The position numbers and the translations under genes were made by a program. From positions 1 through 38,815 of the forward strand of contig NZ_SOHA01000004.1 of the NCBI RefSeq assembly GCF_004403065.1: 38,815 bases of DNA. The letters run 5' to 3'. Source of the DNA: Cryobacterium cryoconiti. Lineage in GTDB: Bacteria > Actinomycetota > Actinomycetes > Actinomycetales > Microbacteriaceae. The notes beneath the pieces are model-generated. The model saw nothing but the letters and a program-made list of their open reading frames with translations. It ran no database searches and was not told the origin of the DNA. How positions within the stretch are numbered: the stretch's first letter is position 1; each line of letters begins with the position of its first letter. Of this stretch, positions 18,837 to 27,902 are shown piece after piece.

Positions 18837-20564
18837 TCAGTTGCGCAGCTCGAGGTACTTGCGGATCAGGGCCTTCGTCGACGAGTCCTGGGATTCGAGG
18901 GCATCCTCATCGCCGTCGACGGCAGGAGCGATCTGCTGCGCAAGCTGCTTGCCCAGTTCGACACCCCACTGGTCGAAGGAGTCGATGCCCCAGATGATGC
19001 CTTCGGTGAACACAATGTGCTCGTAGAGGGCGATCAGCTGGCCGACGACGCTCGGGGTGAGGGCCGGCGCGAGGATGGACGTGGTGGGCCGGTTCCCGCT
19101 GAACTCGCGGGCCGGTACGACGGACTCTGTGGTGCCTTCTGCGCGAACCTCAGCGGCCGTTTTTCCGAAGGCGAGAGCCTTGGTCTGGGCGAAGAAGTTC
19201 GCCAGGAACAGCGCGTGGACGTCCTGGCCTGGCTCCACAGCGCCACCGTCACCGGTCTTGTCCTTCAGGGCATGGGCCGGATTCGCGACGGCGATGAAGT
19301 CCGCCGGGATCAGGCGCGTGCCCTGGTGGATGAGCTGGAAGAAAGCGTGTTGACCATTCGTGCCCGGTTCGCCCCAGAAAATCTCCCCGGTGTCGGTTGT
19401 GACCGGTGTGCCGTCCCAACGCACGCTCTTCCCGTTGGATTCCATCGTGAGCTGTTGCAGGTAGGCCGGGAAACGGTGGAGATACTGCGCGTACGGCAGA
19501 ACGGCGTGGCTCTGGGCCTTGAGGAAGTTGGAGTACCAGACGTTGAGGAGGCCCATCAGGACGGGAACGTTCCGCTCGAGGGGGGCGGTTCGCATGTGCT
19601 CATCGATGGCGTGGAAGCCGGACAGGAATTCGCGCCAGTTGTCGGGGCCGATGGCGATGATCACGGACGTACCGATGGCGGAGCAGATCGAGAAGCGACC
19701 GCCGACCCAGTCCCAGAATCCGAAGACGTTCTCGGGATCGATTCCGAAGGCTGCGACCTTGTCCAGAGCGGTGGAAACGGCGACGAAGTGCTTGGTGACG
19801 GCGTCGTCCCGCGCAGCGTCTGAATCATCGATGGCGCCCGAGCTGAGCAGCCGGGCCCAGAGCCACTCTCGTGCCAAACGGGCGTTCGTGAGCGTCTCGA
19901 GCGTGCCGAACGTCTTCGATGCAACGATGAAGAGGGTGGTCTCCGGGTCCAGGTCCGCCGTCTTCTCGTAGACGTCGACGGGGTCGATGTTCGAGATGAA
20001 GCGGCACTCCAGGCCTGCCTGCACGTACGGTTTCAAAGCCTCGTAGACCATCACGGGGCCGAGGTCGGAACCGCCGATCCCGATGTTGACGATCGTCGTG
20101 ATTCGTTTGCCGGTCACGCCGGTCCAGGCGCCGGACCGTACCTTGTCCGCGAACCCGTAAACCTTGTCGAGTGTGGCGTGAACGTCGGCGTCGACATCCT
20201 GACCGTCGACGACGAACCCCGTCGGCGGCACGAGGTCGGCGCCGTCCTTCGGGCGGCGCAGCGCAGTGTGGAGAACAGCGCGGTCTTCGGTCACGTTGAT
20301 GTGTTCGCCGGCGAGCATGGCCTGGAACCTGTCGGCGACGCCGATCTCCGTCGCGAGTTGCACGAGGTGAGTCAGGATCTCGTCGGTCAGGAGATTCTTC
20401 GATAGATCAACGGTGAGGTCGGCCGCTTGAAAGGTGAATCGATCGGCTCGTGCTGCGTCGGAATCGAACCAACCGCGGAGATCAGGAGAAAAGCCCTCGG
20501 CGAGGCCGGCGAGCTGACCCCAGGCTTCGGTGGCGGTGGGATCAACGGGGGCGGATTCGATCAT
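18837..20564 (-). CDS. pgi: Glucose-6-phosphate isomerase
   Basis: Interconverts glucose-6-phosphate and fructose-6-phosphate. The 575-residue product has the family signatures [17 protein letters not shown] and, in the C-terminal half, [11 protein letters not shown] (the DWVGGRFS region). [18 protein letters not shown], containing the active-site His, is also present. I chose the ATG at 20564 because AGGAGA lies 5 bases upstream and homology starts just after. The longer frame extends into non-homologous sequence. The downstream hairpin isolates it from the exonuclease gene. It is divergent from umuD, 185 bp away. Confidence 0.97.
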   Translation of the reverse strand: MIESAPVDPTATEAWGQLAGLAEGFSPDLRGWFDSDAARADRFTFQAADLTVDLSKNLLTDEILTHLVQLATEIGVADRFQAMLAGEHINVTEDRAVLHTALRRPKDGADLVPPTGFVVDGQDVDADVHATLDKVYGFADKVRSGAWTGVTGKRITTIVNIGIGGSDLGPVMVYEALKPYVQAGLECRFISNIDPVDVYEKTADLDPETTLFIVASKTFGTLETLTNARLAREWLWARLLSSGAIDDSDAARDDAVTKHFVAVSTALDKVAAFGIDPENVFGFWDWVGGRFSICSAIGTSVIIAIGPDNWREFLSGFHAIDEHMRTAPLERNVPVLMGLLNVWYSNFLKAQSHAVLPYAQYLHRFPAYLQQLTMESNGKSVRWDGTPVTTDTGEIFWGEPGTNGQHAFFQLIHQGTRLIPADFIAVANPAHALKDKTGDGGAVEPGQDVHALFLANFFAQTKALAFGKTAAEVRAEGTTESVVPAREFSGNRPTTSILAPALTPSVVGQLIALYEHIVFTEGIIWGIDSFDQWGVELGKQLAQQIAPAVDGDEDALESQDSSTKALIRKYLELRN

Positions 20565-20723
20565 GATTTCTCCTGGATACCGGAATAACACTGTGCCCGC
20601 GACTCCCGCAGCACAGCGAGGCGAACCGCTCTCAAGGCTACTGCTCACCGCCGTGTCACCGCTCGCTGAGAGACTAGAGCTGTCACGCACAACCGAGGCC
20701 ATCCGCCCCAGTCAGGAACGCAC

Positions 20724-20753
20724 ATGCTCACACCAGCCCCATCGTCGATATGA
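20724..20753 (+). CDS. Possible 9-residue leader peptide upstream of umuD
   Basis: A short frame, ATG at 20724 to TGA at 20751-20753, encodes MLTPAPSSI. It has CAGGAA about 6-10 bases upstream, a reasonable Shine-Dalgarno. Its stop overlaps the umuD ATG as ATGA. umuD itself has no Shine-Dalgarno, so translation of this leader could deliver ribosomes to umuD. A frameshift joining the two frames is an alternative. Evidence is positional only. Confidence 0.4.
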   Translation: MLTPAPSSI

Positions 20754-21166
20754 CCTCGGGCGACGGCAACGTCTCCGAGGACAAGTTCGCTCGAGCGGCG
20801 CCGGAGGCCGTGCACGCCGGATTCCCCTCTCCGGCCGCCGGCTACTACGACGGACCCGTCGATCTGAATCGCCACCTGATCCAGGATCCGACGGCAACGT
20901 TCATTGTGCGTGTCAGTGGGGACAGCATGACGGGCGCCGGCATCTTCGACGGCGATGAAATCATCGTCGACCGTTCCCTCGACGCCCGCGACGGCAGTGT
21001 CGTCGTTGCTGTTGTCGACAGCGAACTCACCATCAAACGGCTCCGGATCGATGAGTCGGGCATCCGTCTGGTTCCAGAGAACCCGGCGTACCCCGACATC
21101 GTCCTCGGGGAGATGAGCGAACTCACCATCTGGGGCGTCGTCACCCGGTGCCTGCACCGTGTCTGA
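20750..21166 (+). CDS. umuD: UmuD-like self-cleaving polymerase V accessory protein (S24 peptidase)
   Basis: Serine-lysine dyad protein that cleaves itself when RecA is activated and then partners UmuC in error-prone repair. The catalytic Ser59 is in [10 protein letters not shown] and Lys96 in LTIKRL; E. coli UmuD uses Ser60 and Lys97. The cleavage site is Ala23-Gly24 in [10 protein letters not shown], against Cys-Gly in E. coli. The 138-residue length matches E. coli (139), which supports the ATG at 20750 although no Shine-Dalgarno precedes it. It overlaps umuC by 8 bases. I found no canonical actinobacterial LexA box (CGAAC-N4-GTTCG type) in the 185-bp gap to pgi. Confidence 0.92.
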   Translation: MTSGDGNVSEDKFARAAPEAVHAGFPSPAAGYYDGPVDLNRHLIQDPTATFIVRVSGDSMTGAGIFDGDEIIVDRSLDARDGSVVVAVVDSELTIKRLRIDESGIRLVPENPAYPDIVLGEMSELTIWGVVTRCLHRV

Positions 21167-22439
21167 CCTGCCCTCGATCGCGATCGTCGACGCCAACAAC
21201 TTCTACGTCTCCTGCGAGCGCATCTTCGATCCACGACTCGAGGGCAAACCGGTTGTCGTCTTGTCGAACAATGACGGATGCGTCGTCGCGCGCTCCCAGG
21301 AGGCCAAGGCACTCGGCATCGACATGGCGTCGCCGTGGCACAGCATCGCCGCCGAAGCCACCGCCCAGGGCGTCATCGCCCGGTCCAGCAACTACGAGCT
21401 CTACGGCGACCTGTCCGCGCGAACCGTGGAACTGCTCGGCCGCTACACCTCGTCTCAAGAGGTGTATTCGATCGACGAGAGCTTCATCCGCCTCACAGGC
21501 ACCCCGCCGCAGGTGTCGGCGATCGCCCGTGAGATTCGCATCGCCACGAGGAAACTGATCGGTCTCCCGGTCAGCATCGGGATCGCACCGAGCAAGACCC
21601 TGGCCAAACTGGCCAATCGCGGCTCGAAGACCGCTCCGGCGCTTCTCGGAGTCTGCAACCTCGCGGCCTACTCGCCCGCCCAACTGACCTCAATCCTGCA
21701 GTCCGTCGAGGTCGGCCAGGTCTGGGGTATCGGAGGTCGCACGGCGAAAAAACTGATCGGCCTCGGCGTGTACACCGCAGCCGCACTTCGGGATGCGGAC
21801 GCGGCGGGCATCCGGAGACGTTTCGGGGTCGTCCAGGAGCGGGTTGTTCAAGAACTCCGCGGTATCGACTGTCTGCCGCTGGAGGAGGTGCATGCCGACC
21901 GGGAGCAGATCCAGTTCTCCCGCTCATTCGCGATACCGATCAGCACAGTCCCGGAACTCCAGGAGGTCCTGTCCGTTTATACGCAGCGAGCTTCAGCCCG
22001 GCTGCGCCGGCAGAACTCCCTCGCCCGTCTCATGCGGTGTTATGCGTCAACCTCGCCCTTCCAGGACGAGCACGTGACTCATGCCGTCTCCCTCGCGTTT
22101 CCCGACCCCACCGACGATCCGGTCGTAATATACCGGGCTGCACTCACCGCCCTCGGTCCGCAACTGCAAGCGCACCGGCAGTACGTGCGCGTGGGGGTGA
22201 GCCTGCACGAGTTCTCCTCGCGAGACACCCATGCCGCCCTCGACATCTTCGACACCAACCCCGCTCCCTTCGCCGCCGGAGACGTGCTGGACTCCATCAC
22301 CGCGAAGTACGGTCAGGAAACCCTGGGGCTCGGCCTGGCCGGGTTCAAGAGCAACCGGGCCTGGACCATGCGGCGGAACATGGTCTCACCCCGAGCGACC
22401 ACGCACTGGGATGAGTTGGCCACCGTCTTCGCCCACTGA
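21159..22439 (+). CDS. umuC: DNA polymerase V catalytic subunit (Y-family translesion polymerase)
   Basis: Error-prone polymerase that copies across damaged bases with UmuD'. The first metal-binding Asp is in [19 protein letters not shown]. The second catalytic motif is YSIDESFI, and the [16 protein letters not shown] steric-gate region is intact. A little-finger domain fills the C-terminal third. The 426 residues match E. coli UmuC (422). The GTG start lies inside the end of umuD with an 8-base overlap, so translation is coupled. The pair on one transcript, divergent from pgi, is typical of an SOS cassette; SOS control is inferred, not seen. Confidence 0.95.
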   Translation: MSDLPSIAIVDANNFYVSCERIFDPRLEGKPVVVLSNNDGCVVARSQEAKALGIDMASPWHSIAAEATAQGVIARSSNYELYGDLSARTVELLGRYTSSQEVYSIDESFIRLTGTPPQVSAIAREIRIATRKLIGLPVSIGIAPSKTLAKLANRGSKTAPALLGVCNLAAYSPAQLTSILQSVEVGQVWGIGGRTAKKLIGLGVYTAAALRDADAAGIRRRFGVVQERVVQELRGIDCLPLEEVHADREQIQFSRSFAIPISTVPELQEVLSVYTQRASARLRRQNSLARLMRCYASTSPFQDEHVTHAVSLAFPDPTDDPVVIYRAALTALGPQLQAHRQYVRVGVSLHEFSSRDTHAALDIFDTNPAPFAAGDVLDSITAKYGQETLGLGLAGFKSNRAWTMRRNMVSPRATTHWDELATVFAH

Positions 22440-22451
22440 CGGAGGAACGCG

Positions 22452-23057
22452 CTAGTTGATGCGGAATGTCGACATGGCGTCGTCAAGGTATTCGCCGAAG
22501 GGCTGATCCTGGCTCGATTCGAGCCAGGCCGTTCGGGCCGCCTGCATGCACGCGAACGCTGCGCCGACGACGGCGGCAGGTTTGGGATCGTTCCGCCCGC
22601 TCGACTGATCCGCCATCCGCGTGGCGACGCGTCCCACCAGGATCTCCTGAACTCGTTGCATTTTCTCGAGGTAACGGGCATGGAGTTGCGGGCTGCTGCG
22701 CACGATGCGTTCCATCGCGTCATTGCGTGCCCGAGCATGATCGTCCTGCACGTAGTCCAGGGTGAGGTCGAATACGCGCCGCAGAGAGTCCCACACCGGT
22801 TCGTCAGCGGGTCGGGCATCGAGCGCTTCAGCGATCCGATCGCCGAAGAGGTCGTACTTGCCGATAACCAGGTCGTCTTTCGATGCGAAGTAACGAAAGA
22901 AGGTGCGCTTGGACATGCCGGCGGCGGCGGCGATCTCGTCGACGGTCGTGTTTTCGTAACCGTGCTCCAAGAAGAGGTCCTGCGCAACAATGGTGAGTTC
23001 GGTCTGCGCGAGACGGCGTGTTCGCTCTCGGATGGACTGCGGGATCGTCTCGGACAT
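22452..23057 (-). CDS. TetR family transcriptional regulator
   Basis: A 201-residue regulator. The N-terminal TetR helix-turn-helix is clear: DLFLEHGYENTTVDEIAAAA, then GMSKRTFFRYFASKDDLV (about residues 27-64). The C-terminal ligand domain is helical and not assignable to a known ligand. I chose the ATG at 23057, which has GGGGAT just upstream. A longer frame begins in the divergent promoter region. It is convergent with umuC (12-base gap) and divergent from an SDR gene, the usual layout for a TetR repressor controlling its neighbour. Confidence 0.9.
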   Translation of the reverse strand: MSETIPQSIRERTRRLAQTELTIVAQDLFLEHGYENTTVDEIAAAAGMSKRTFFRYFASKDDLVIGKYDLFGDRIAEALDARPADEPVWDSLRRVFDLTLDYVQDDHARARNDAMERIVRSSPQLHARYLEKMQRVQEILVGRVATRMADQSSGRNDPKPAAVVGAAFACMQAARTAWLESSQDQPFGEYLDDAMSTFRIN

Positions 23058-23085
23058 ATCCCCAGCATACTCCCATGGGCGCGAA

Positions 23086-23117
23086 GTTGACACCGAGTGA
23101 CACTACCGGCATATAGT
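23086..23117 (+). promoter_or_regulatory. Promoter and direct-repeat candidate operator for the SDR genes
   Basis: TTGACA (23087-23092) and TATAGT (23112-23117) form -35/-10 elements with a long 19-base spacer, about 47 bases upstream of the SDR start. Two near-identical units, AGTTGACAC and AGTGACAC (23086-23103), overlap the -35 and could be the binding site of the divergent TetR protein. Confidence 0.45.
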
Positions 23118-23163
23118 TGCCTCAGTGGCGTCAAGCGGCGCCCAATGTCGAAGGAGTAACACC

Positions 23164-23982
23164 ATGAGCAAGGTCTGGTTCATCACGGGTTCATCCAAGG
23201 GGTTCGGCCGGGAGTTCGTCCTCGCCGCCCTCGAACGCGGGGACAAGGTCGCAGCGACCGCCCGCAACACCGACTCCCTCTCCGGCCTGGTCGAGAAGTA
23301 CGGCGATGCCATTCTCCCGATCCGGCTCGATGTCACCGACCGCGACCAGGTCTTCGCCGCCGTGAAGACCGCCCATGAGGCCTTCGGCCGCCTGGATGTC
23401 GTCATCAACAACGCCGGCTACGGTCTCTTCGGCGCCGTGGAAGAAATCTCCGAGCAGCAGCTGCGGGACCAGTTCGAGGTGAACCTGTTCGGCGTCTTCC
23501 ACGTCACCCAGGCCGTCCTGCCGATCCTGCGCGAGCAGCAGTCGGGGCACATCATCCAGATCTCCTCCATCGGCGGCCTCGTCGCGTTCCCGAACCTGGG
23601 CGGGTATCACGCCTCCAAGTGGGCTCTCGAAGGCCTGTCCGACTCCCTCGCGCAGGAAGTCGCCGGATTCGGGATCAAGGTCACCCTTGTCGAGCCCGGC
23701 GGGTTCGACACCGACTGGTCCAGCGCATCCGCTGTCGCAGCCGACGCGCAGCCGCAGTACGCCCCGCTGCACGAGGGAATGGCCGCGCAGCGGGCCAACA
23801 CTGTGCAGCCCAAGCCGGTCGGCTTCGGCGCCGCGATTCTCACGGTCGTCGACGCGGAGACGGCGCCACGGCGCGTGTTCTTCGGCGAGATGGCCACACA
23901 GGCCGTGCCGTACCTTGTCAATGAGCGTCTCGCCGCGCTGGCCGAATGGGCCCCCGTGGCGCTGCTGGCGGAAGGGAAATAG
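23164..23982 (+). CDS. Short-chain dehydrogenase/reductase (classical SDR)
   Basis: A 272-residue NAD(P)H-dependent oxidoreductase. The cofactor motif TGSSKGFG is at residues 8-15, NNAGYG near 82-87, the catalytic Ser in ISSIGG and the YHASK Tyr-Lys pair near 155-159. The basic Lys in the glycine motif and RN near residue 37 favour NADP. I chose the ATG at 23164, which has AAGGAG 7-8 bases upstream; a longer frame crosses the promoter. It is followed 4 bases later by a second SDR gene. The substrate is unknown. The divergent TetR suggests induction by a small molecule. Confidence 0.9.
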   Translation: MSKVWFITGSSKGFGREFVLAALERGDKVAATARNTDSLSGLVEKYGDAILPIRLDVTDRDQVFAAVKTAHEAFGRLDVVINNAGYGLFGAVEEISEQQLRDQFEVNLFGVFHVTQAVLPILREQQSGHIIQISSIGGLVAFPNLGGYHASKWALEGLSDSLAQEVAGFGIKVTLVEPGGFDTDWSSASAVAADAQPQYAPLHEGMAAQRANTVQPKPVGFGAAILTVVDAETAPRRVFFGEMATQAVPYLVNERLAALAEWAPVALLAEGK

Positions 23983-23986
23983 CGTC

Positions 23987-24835
23987 GTGGCGACACATAA
24001 AACCGTCCTCGTGACCGGTGCTTCCGACGGAATCGGTGCCGCGTCCGCCCGTCAGCTCGCTGCCCGGGGGCACCGGGTTCTCATCACCGGCCGTTCGAAG
24101 GAGAAGATCGAGGCGGTCGCCCACGAGACCGGGGCGAAGGCATTCATCGCCGACTACACCCGGCTCGACGACGTCAGGCGTCTGGCCGACGAGGTGCGGG
24201 CCGAACTCGACGGTGCGGGGCTGGACGTGCTGGCCAACAACGCCGGCGGTCTCTTCGGCGACCGTGCCAGGACCATCGACGGCCACGAGAAGACCTTCCA
24301 GGTCAACCACCTCGCGCCGTTCCTGCTGACCGAGCTTCTCCGCGACGCCCTCAGGGTCGGTGCGGGTGGCCGGTCGAGCGTGATCAACACCTCGAGCATC
24401 GGCAACCGGTTGTTCGGCCACCTCGACCTCGATGATCTGAACAACGACAAGAAGTTCAGTGCGAACAAGGCGTATGGCGATGCGAAGCTCGCCAACATCC
24501 TCCATGCCCGCGGACTCCAGGCCCGGTACCACGACCAGGGCTTGTCGGCTGTGGCCTTCCATCCGGGCAACGTCGCAACCAACTTCGCATCGGACACCAC
24601 GAGCTTCATGCGCTTCATCTACCAGACGCCGCTGAAGAGACTCAACCTCATCAGCGCCGACAGGGGAGGCGCGAACCTGACCTGGTTCGTCGACGGCACC
24701 CCCGGAACCACCTGGCAGCCCGGCGCCTACTACGACCAGCAGAAGCTCACCACGAAGGTGAATCCGCAAGCCCTCGATGACGCCCTCGTCGACGGCCTCT
24801 GGGAACGCAGCGCCGCCCTCGTCGGGATCGCCTGA
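23987..24835 (+). CDS. Short-chain dehydrogenase/reductase (retinol-dehydrogenase/WW-oxidoreductase-like)
   Basis: A 282-residue SDR. TGASDGIG is at residues 10-17, GRSKEK follows the second strand (an NADP-type Arg), NNAGGLFGDR near 84-93, INTSSIGN with the catalytic Ser, and YGDAK as the Tyr-Lys pair. FQVNHLAPFLLTELL is typical of the retinol-dehydrogenase-like branch. I chose the GTG at 23987, 4 bases after the previous stop, because the longer upstream frame runs inside the first SDR gene. Both SDR genes are probably one transcript under the TetR regulator. Substrate unknown. Confidence 0.9.
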   Translation: MATHKTVLVTGASDGIGAASARQLAARGHRVLITGRSKEKIEAVAHETGAKAFIADYTRLDDVRRLADEVRAELDGAGLDVLANNAGGLFGDRARTIDGHEKTFQVNHLAPFLLTELLRDALRVGAGGRSSVINTSSIGNRLFGHLDLDDLNNDKKFSANKAYGDAKLANILHARGLQARYHDQGLSAVAFHPGNVATNFASDTTSFMRFIYQTPLKRLNLISADRGGANLTWFVDGTPGTTWQPGAYYDQQKLTTKVNPQALDDALVDGLWERSAALVGIA

Positions 24836-24858
24836 TCGATGGAAAGCGATCGGTGTCG

Positions 24859-26736
24859 TCAGCCCATGGTTGAGTGCAGGCTCGAGTCATCGACCGCGGT
24901 TGCTCGGGGAAGTGGTGCTTCCTGCCCTGACACGATGCTGCGGATGACAGCGACCGGCAGTTTGGGCTTCCGGTACGCGTCGGTCAGCCCGTTGGTTTCC
25001 TGCATCGTGTCCGTCAGCTGCGTGTAGCAGAAGCCGGAGAGTATCGGGTTGTCCCGAAGGCTGCTGACGAGACCTGACACTCGACGTTCAAAGTCCTCAT
25101 AGGTGGTTGCTGTCGTGTATCCCCAGGAGTCATCGGCAGCGTCGGGTGCGAAGCTGACCCCACCGAATTCGGTGACCATGATCGACTGACCATCCACCTC
25201 GCGGGGAATGAGCTGCAGGCGACGGCCTGCTGGGCCCATACCCGCAACCAGGGCGCGGATGGCGTCGATGTCCTTGTAGTTGGCGTCGAGTTGTTCGGCC
25301 GTACCGGCATAGTCGTGGATCGTGAGGATGTCTGAAATGGCGTGTTCCCAGCCGTCATTGGAGATGACGGGGCGGGTCGGATCGAGCGCTCGAGTCAGGT
25401 GGTAGAGCGACTGGGCGAAGTTCAACTGAGCGTCGTCGTGTGCGATCTGTTGAACACCCCAACTTTCATTGAGGGGAACCCAGGTGACGATTGACGGATG
25501 CGAACGGTCGCGGCGCACGACGTCGATCCATTCGCGGGTGACTCGTGACACCGCCTCCGAAGAGAACTCGTAGGTACTGCCCATTTCACCCCAAATCAGC
25601 AATCCGAGCCGGTCTGCCCAGTAAAGGAAGCGGGGGTCCTCGACCTTCTCGTGGATTCTCGCCGCGTTGAACCCGAGGGCCTTGATAAGCTCCACCTCGG
25701 CACGGAGGGCTTCGGCCGACGGTGCAGCGAGGTGCGACTGGGGCCAATAGCCCTGCTCCAGCACCGAGCGTACGAAATAGGGCCGGTCGTTGAGCAGGAA
25801 ACTGCCGCCCGCGACGCCGACGCTGCGAAGACCGAAGTAGGAGAAGGACTCGTCGAGGATGGTGCCGTCTTCAGCAGCAATCACGACGTGCGCGTCGATC
25901 AGGCGCGGGTTTTCCGGTGACCACAGGAGAGCCTCGAAGGCCTGACCGTTCGCCTGGCGTGCAATCTGAATGGTTGCCTGTGATCGCGGCTCCACGGTCG
26001 AGTACGACTGCCGGGCCAGGATTTCACCCTCCAGAGACAGTTCCACGTGAACGGTCAGGATCGTCGCCGGTCGTCGAGTCAGGTCCACCTCGATCGCGAC
26101 GTTCCCTGTCGGTACGTTCGGAGTCCAACTCAGCGCCTGGATGCGCTGTTCTGGCACGGATTCGAGCCAGACGGGTTGCCAGATCCCCGTGGTTCGGTGG
26201 TACCAAATGACGTGCGGTTCTTCGAGCCAATCCTGTTTGCCTCTGGGCTGGGCGACGTCGTGAGGGTCATCCTCGGCTCGAACCACGAGAACGCCGTTTT
26301 TTTGGGGCGACAGTGCTTCGGTGACGTCGAAGGAGAACGGAGTCTGGCCGCCCTCGTGTGATCCGATGAACTGACCATCGATCCATACAGAGGCACGGTA
26401 GTCGACTGCACCAAAATGCAACACAACCCGGTCACGCTCGGGGGACCAGCCACTGGCGGCGACGTCCTCGGGGCTGATGACGCGGGAGTACCAGACAACG
26501 GGATGGAAGCCTGGATCGGTGATTCCGGACATCTCCGACTCCGGCGGGAAGGGAACTGTGATGACCCGGCCCAGGTGTGCAGCGTCTACGAACCATTTTT
26601 CACTTCTGCCGATGTCCTGGTCGTCGTGTTCGAATGCCCACTCGCCGGCGAGGTCGTGCCAATTCGGGCGGACAAGTTGGGGGCGGGGATAGACGCCGCC
26701 CTGGGCACTGGCAGAAATCGGGAGAGAACGCGACAT
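24859..26736 (-). CDS. Glycoside hydrolase family 2 enzyme
   Basis: A 625-residue cytoplasmic enzyme (no signal peptide). Sugar-binding jelly-roll domain about 20-190 (RASVWIDGQFIGSHEGGQTPFSFD), immunoglobulin-like domain about 200-300, then a TIM barrel to the end. The acid/base Glu424 is in PLNESWG and the nucleophile Glu523 in VTEFGG, both as in GH2. Barrel start GFNAARIHEKVEDPRFLYWADRLGLLIWGEM is typical. Specificity (beta-galactosidase, glucuronidase, mannosidase or other) cannot be decided. No Shine-Dalgarno precedes the ATG, and the predicted transcription start falls on or beside it, so the mRNA may be leaderless. It lies downstream of lacI but has its own operator. Confidence 0.9.
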   Translation of the reverse strand: MSRSLPISASAQGGVYPRPQLVRPNWHDLAGEWAFEHDDQDIGRSEKWFVDAAHLGRVITVPFPPESEMSGITDPGFHPVVWYSRVISPEDVAASGWSPERDRVVLHFGAVDYRASVWIDGQFIGSHEGGQTPFSFDVTEALSPQKNGVLVVRAEDDPHDVAQPRGKQDWLEEPHVIWYHRTTGIWQPVWLESVPEQRIQALSWTPNVPTGNVAIEVDLTRRPATILTVHVELSLEGEILARQSYSTVEPRSQATIQIARQANGQAFEALLWSPENPRLIDAHVVIAAEDGTILDESFSYFGLRSVGVAGGSFLLNDRPYFVRSVLEQGYWPQSHLAAPSAEALRAEVELIKALGFNAARIHEKVEDPRFLYWADRLGLLIWGEMGSTYEFSSEAVSRVTREWIDVVRRDRSHPSIVTWVPLNESWGVQQIAHDDAQLNFAQSLYHLTRALDPTRPVISNDGWEHAISDILTIHDYAGTAEQLDANYKDIDAIRALVAGMGPAGRRLQLIPREVDGQSIMVTEFGGVSFAPDAADDSWGYTTATTYEDFERRVSGLVSSLRDNPILSGFCYTQLTDTMQETNGLTDAYRKPKLPVAVIRSIVSGQEAPLPRATAVDDSSLHSTMG

Positions 26737-26742
26737 ACCGCA

Positions 26743-26771
26743 ATCATGCCGCCAAATTACAGCGCTGTAAA
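26743..26771 (-). promoter_or_regulatory. Promoter of the GH2 gene
   Basis: On the minus strand TTTACA (26771-26766) and CATGAT (26748-26743) are -35 and -10 elements with a 17-base spacer. The expected transcription start is at or within a few bases of the ATG at 26736. The -35 element overlaps the palindromic operator. Confidence 0.55.
26757..26770. promoter_or_regulatory. LacI-family operator, site 1
   Basis: TTACAGCGCTGTAA is a perfect 14-bp palindrome with the central CG typical of LacI/GalR operators. It overlaps the -35 of the GH2 promoter, in the 56-bp gap between lacI and the GH2 gene. It matches site 2 (27906-27919) at 12 of 14 bases. Confidence 0.8.
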
Positions 26772-26792
26772 GTCCGGGTGGGATCTGGGTTG

Positions 26793-27806
26793 CTAGGGCG
26801 CGAGCGGCGCGCTCTCGCGCACCTCGAGCGAATGGCCCACGATCATGTGGCGCCCGACCCCTCGGTAGCCTGCGATTCGTTCCTCGAGGAGATCGAACGC
26901 AGCCGCAGCAATCGCGGTCTTCTGCGGTGCCACCGAGGTGAGCGTTGGGGATGTGTAAGCGGCCAGGAAGGTGTTGTCCCAGCCGACCACGGACACATCT
27001 GCGGGTACCGATCGCCCGGAGTCGTGCAGGGCTTTCAGTGCTCCGATCGCAAACCGGTCATCGCGGCAGACCACGCCGTCGAATCGCACCCCGCGCTCAA
27101 TCGCCTCAGCGACCGAACGAAGGCCTGCTTCCGCGGTGAATTCCGACGCCGTGAATACCAGCTCAGGATCAAGTGGAACCCCGGCTTCCAGGAGGCCCTG
27201 TTGGTAGCCGAGAAGACGCTGATTCGTCGAACCCGTGATGTCCGCCGCGATGACTCCGAGAAAAGCGATGCGTCGACATCCTCTCGCCACCAGGTGCCGC
27301 GTAGCGTCGAGAGCGGCGGAGACGTTATCGATCATCACGTGGTCAGTCATGACGGGCATCGCCGCCTCGCCGAGTAGAACCAGCGGAGTGCCGGGATCGA
27401 GCTTCGCAATGTCGAGAGATTCCATGCGGACAGGGTGAAAGATGACGCCGTCGACCAGCCCGGCTTCCCGATCGCTGAGTACGGCCCGTTCAACGACGGG
27501 ATCGCTCAGGGTCTGCTCGATGATGACGCGGTATCCCCGTCGAGTGGCTTCCTCGGCAATATGGCGAGAGAGTTCTGAAAAGTACGGGTGGTCGATCTCG
27601 GGGATTGCCAGGGCGATCATTCCCGTTTTTCCGGTAGCCAAACGCCGCGCCGTAAGATTGGGGCGGTAGCCGAGCTGGTCGATGGCCGCTTGCACCTTCT
27701 CGCGAAGCGCTGGGGCCACGTGGGGGTAGTTGTGCACCACGTTCGACACGGTCTTCATGGACACGCCCGCGAGTTCCGCGACGTCGATTAGTCGAACCCT
27801 TGCCAT
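26793..27806 (-). CDS. LacI family transcriptional regulator
   Basis: A 337-residue repressor. The helix-turn-helix and hinge occupy residues 1-60 (LIDVAELAGVSMKTVSNVV, then LGYRPNLTARRL). The periplasmic-binding-protein-like effector domain runs from about 62 to the end (ALAIPEIDHPYFSELSRHI; VSVVGWDNTFLAAYTSPTLTSV). The ATG has a GGACGGAA element upstream. It lies between its likely targets: GH2 downstream and the ABC importer operon divergent. The ligand is presumably the imported sugar or a product of it; identity unknown. Confidence 0.93.
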   Translation of the reverse strand: MARVRLIDVAELAGVSMKTVSNVVHNYPHVAPALREKVQAAIDQLGYRPNLTARRLATGKTGMIALAIPEIDHPYFSELSRHIAEEATRRGYRVIIEQTLSDPVVERAVLSDREAGLVDGVIFHPVRMESLDIAKLDPGTPLVLLGEAAMPVMTDHVMIDNVSAALDATRHLVARGCRRIAFLGVIAADITGSTNQRLLGYQQGLLEAGVPLDPELVFTASEFTAEAGLRSVAEAIERGVRFDGVVCRDDRFAIGALKALHDSGRSVPADVSVVGWDNTFLAAYTSPTLTSVAPQKTAIAAAAFDLLEERIAGYRGVGRHMIVGHSLEVRESAPLAP

Positions 27807-27868
27807 GTTTGTTCCGTCCAGTCGGTCCGGTCCATCTTAGGGCGACTGTGGCCGGGCGCTGCAAAGGG

Positions 27869-27902
27869 TGTTTGTCGTGGATTCGCACAGACTAGACAAA
27901 CA
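27869..27902. repeat. Inverted repeat TGTTTGTC...GACAAACA in the lacI/ABC gap
   Basis: Perfect 8-bp arms (27869-27876 and 27895-27902) with an 18-base spacer lie just upstream of LacI site 2. The right arm overlaps the -35 region of the ABC operon promoter. It could bind a second regulator, for example one for catabolite control; it does not resemble the LacI sites. Confidence 0.4.
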
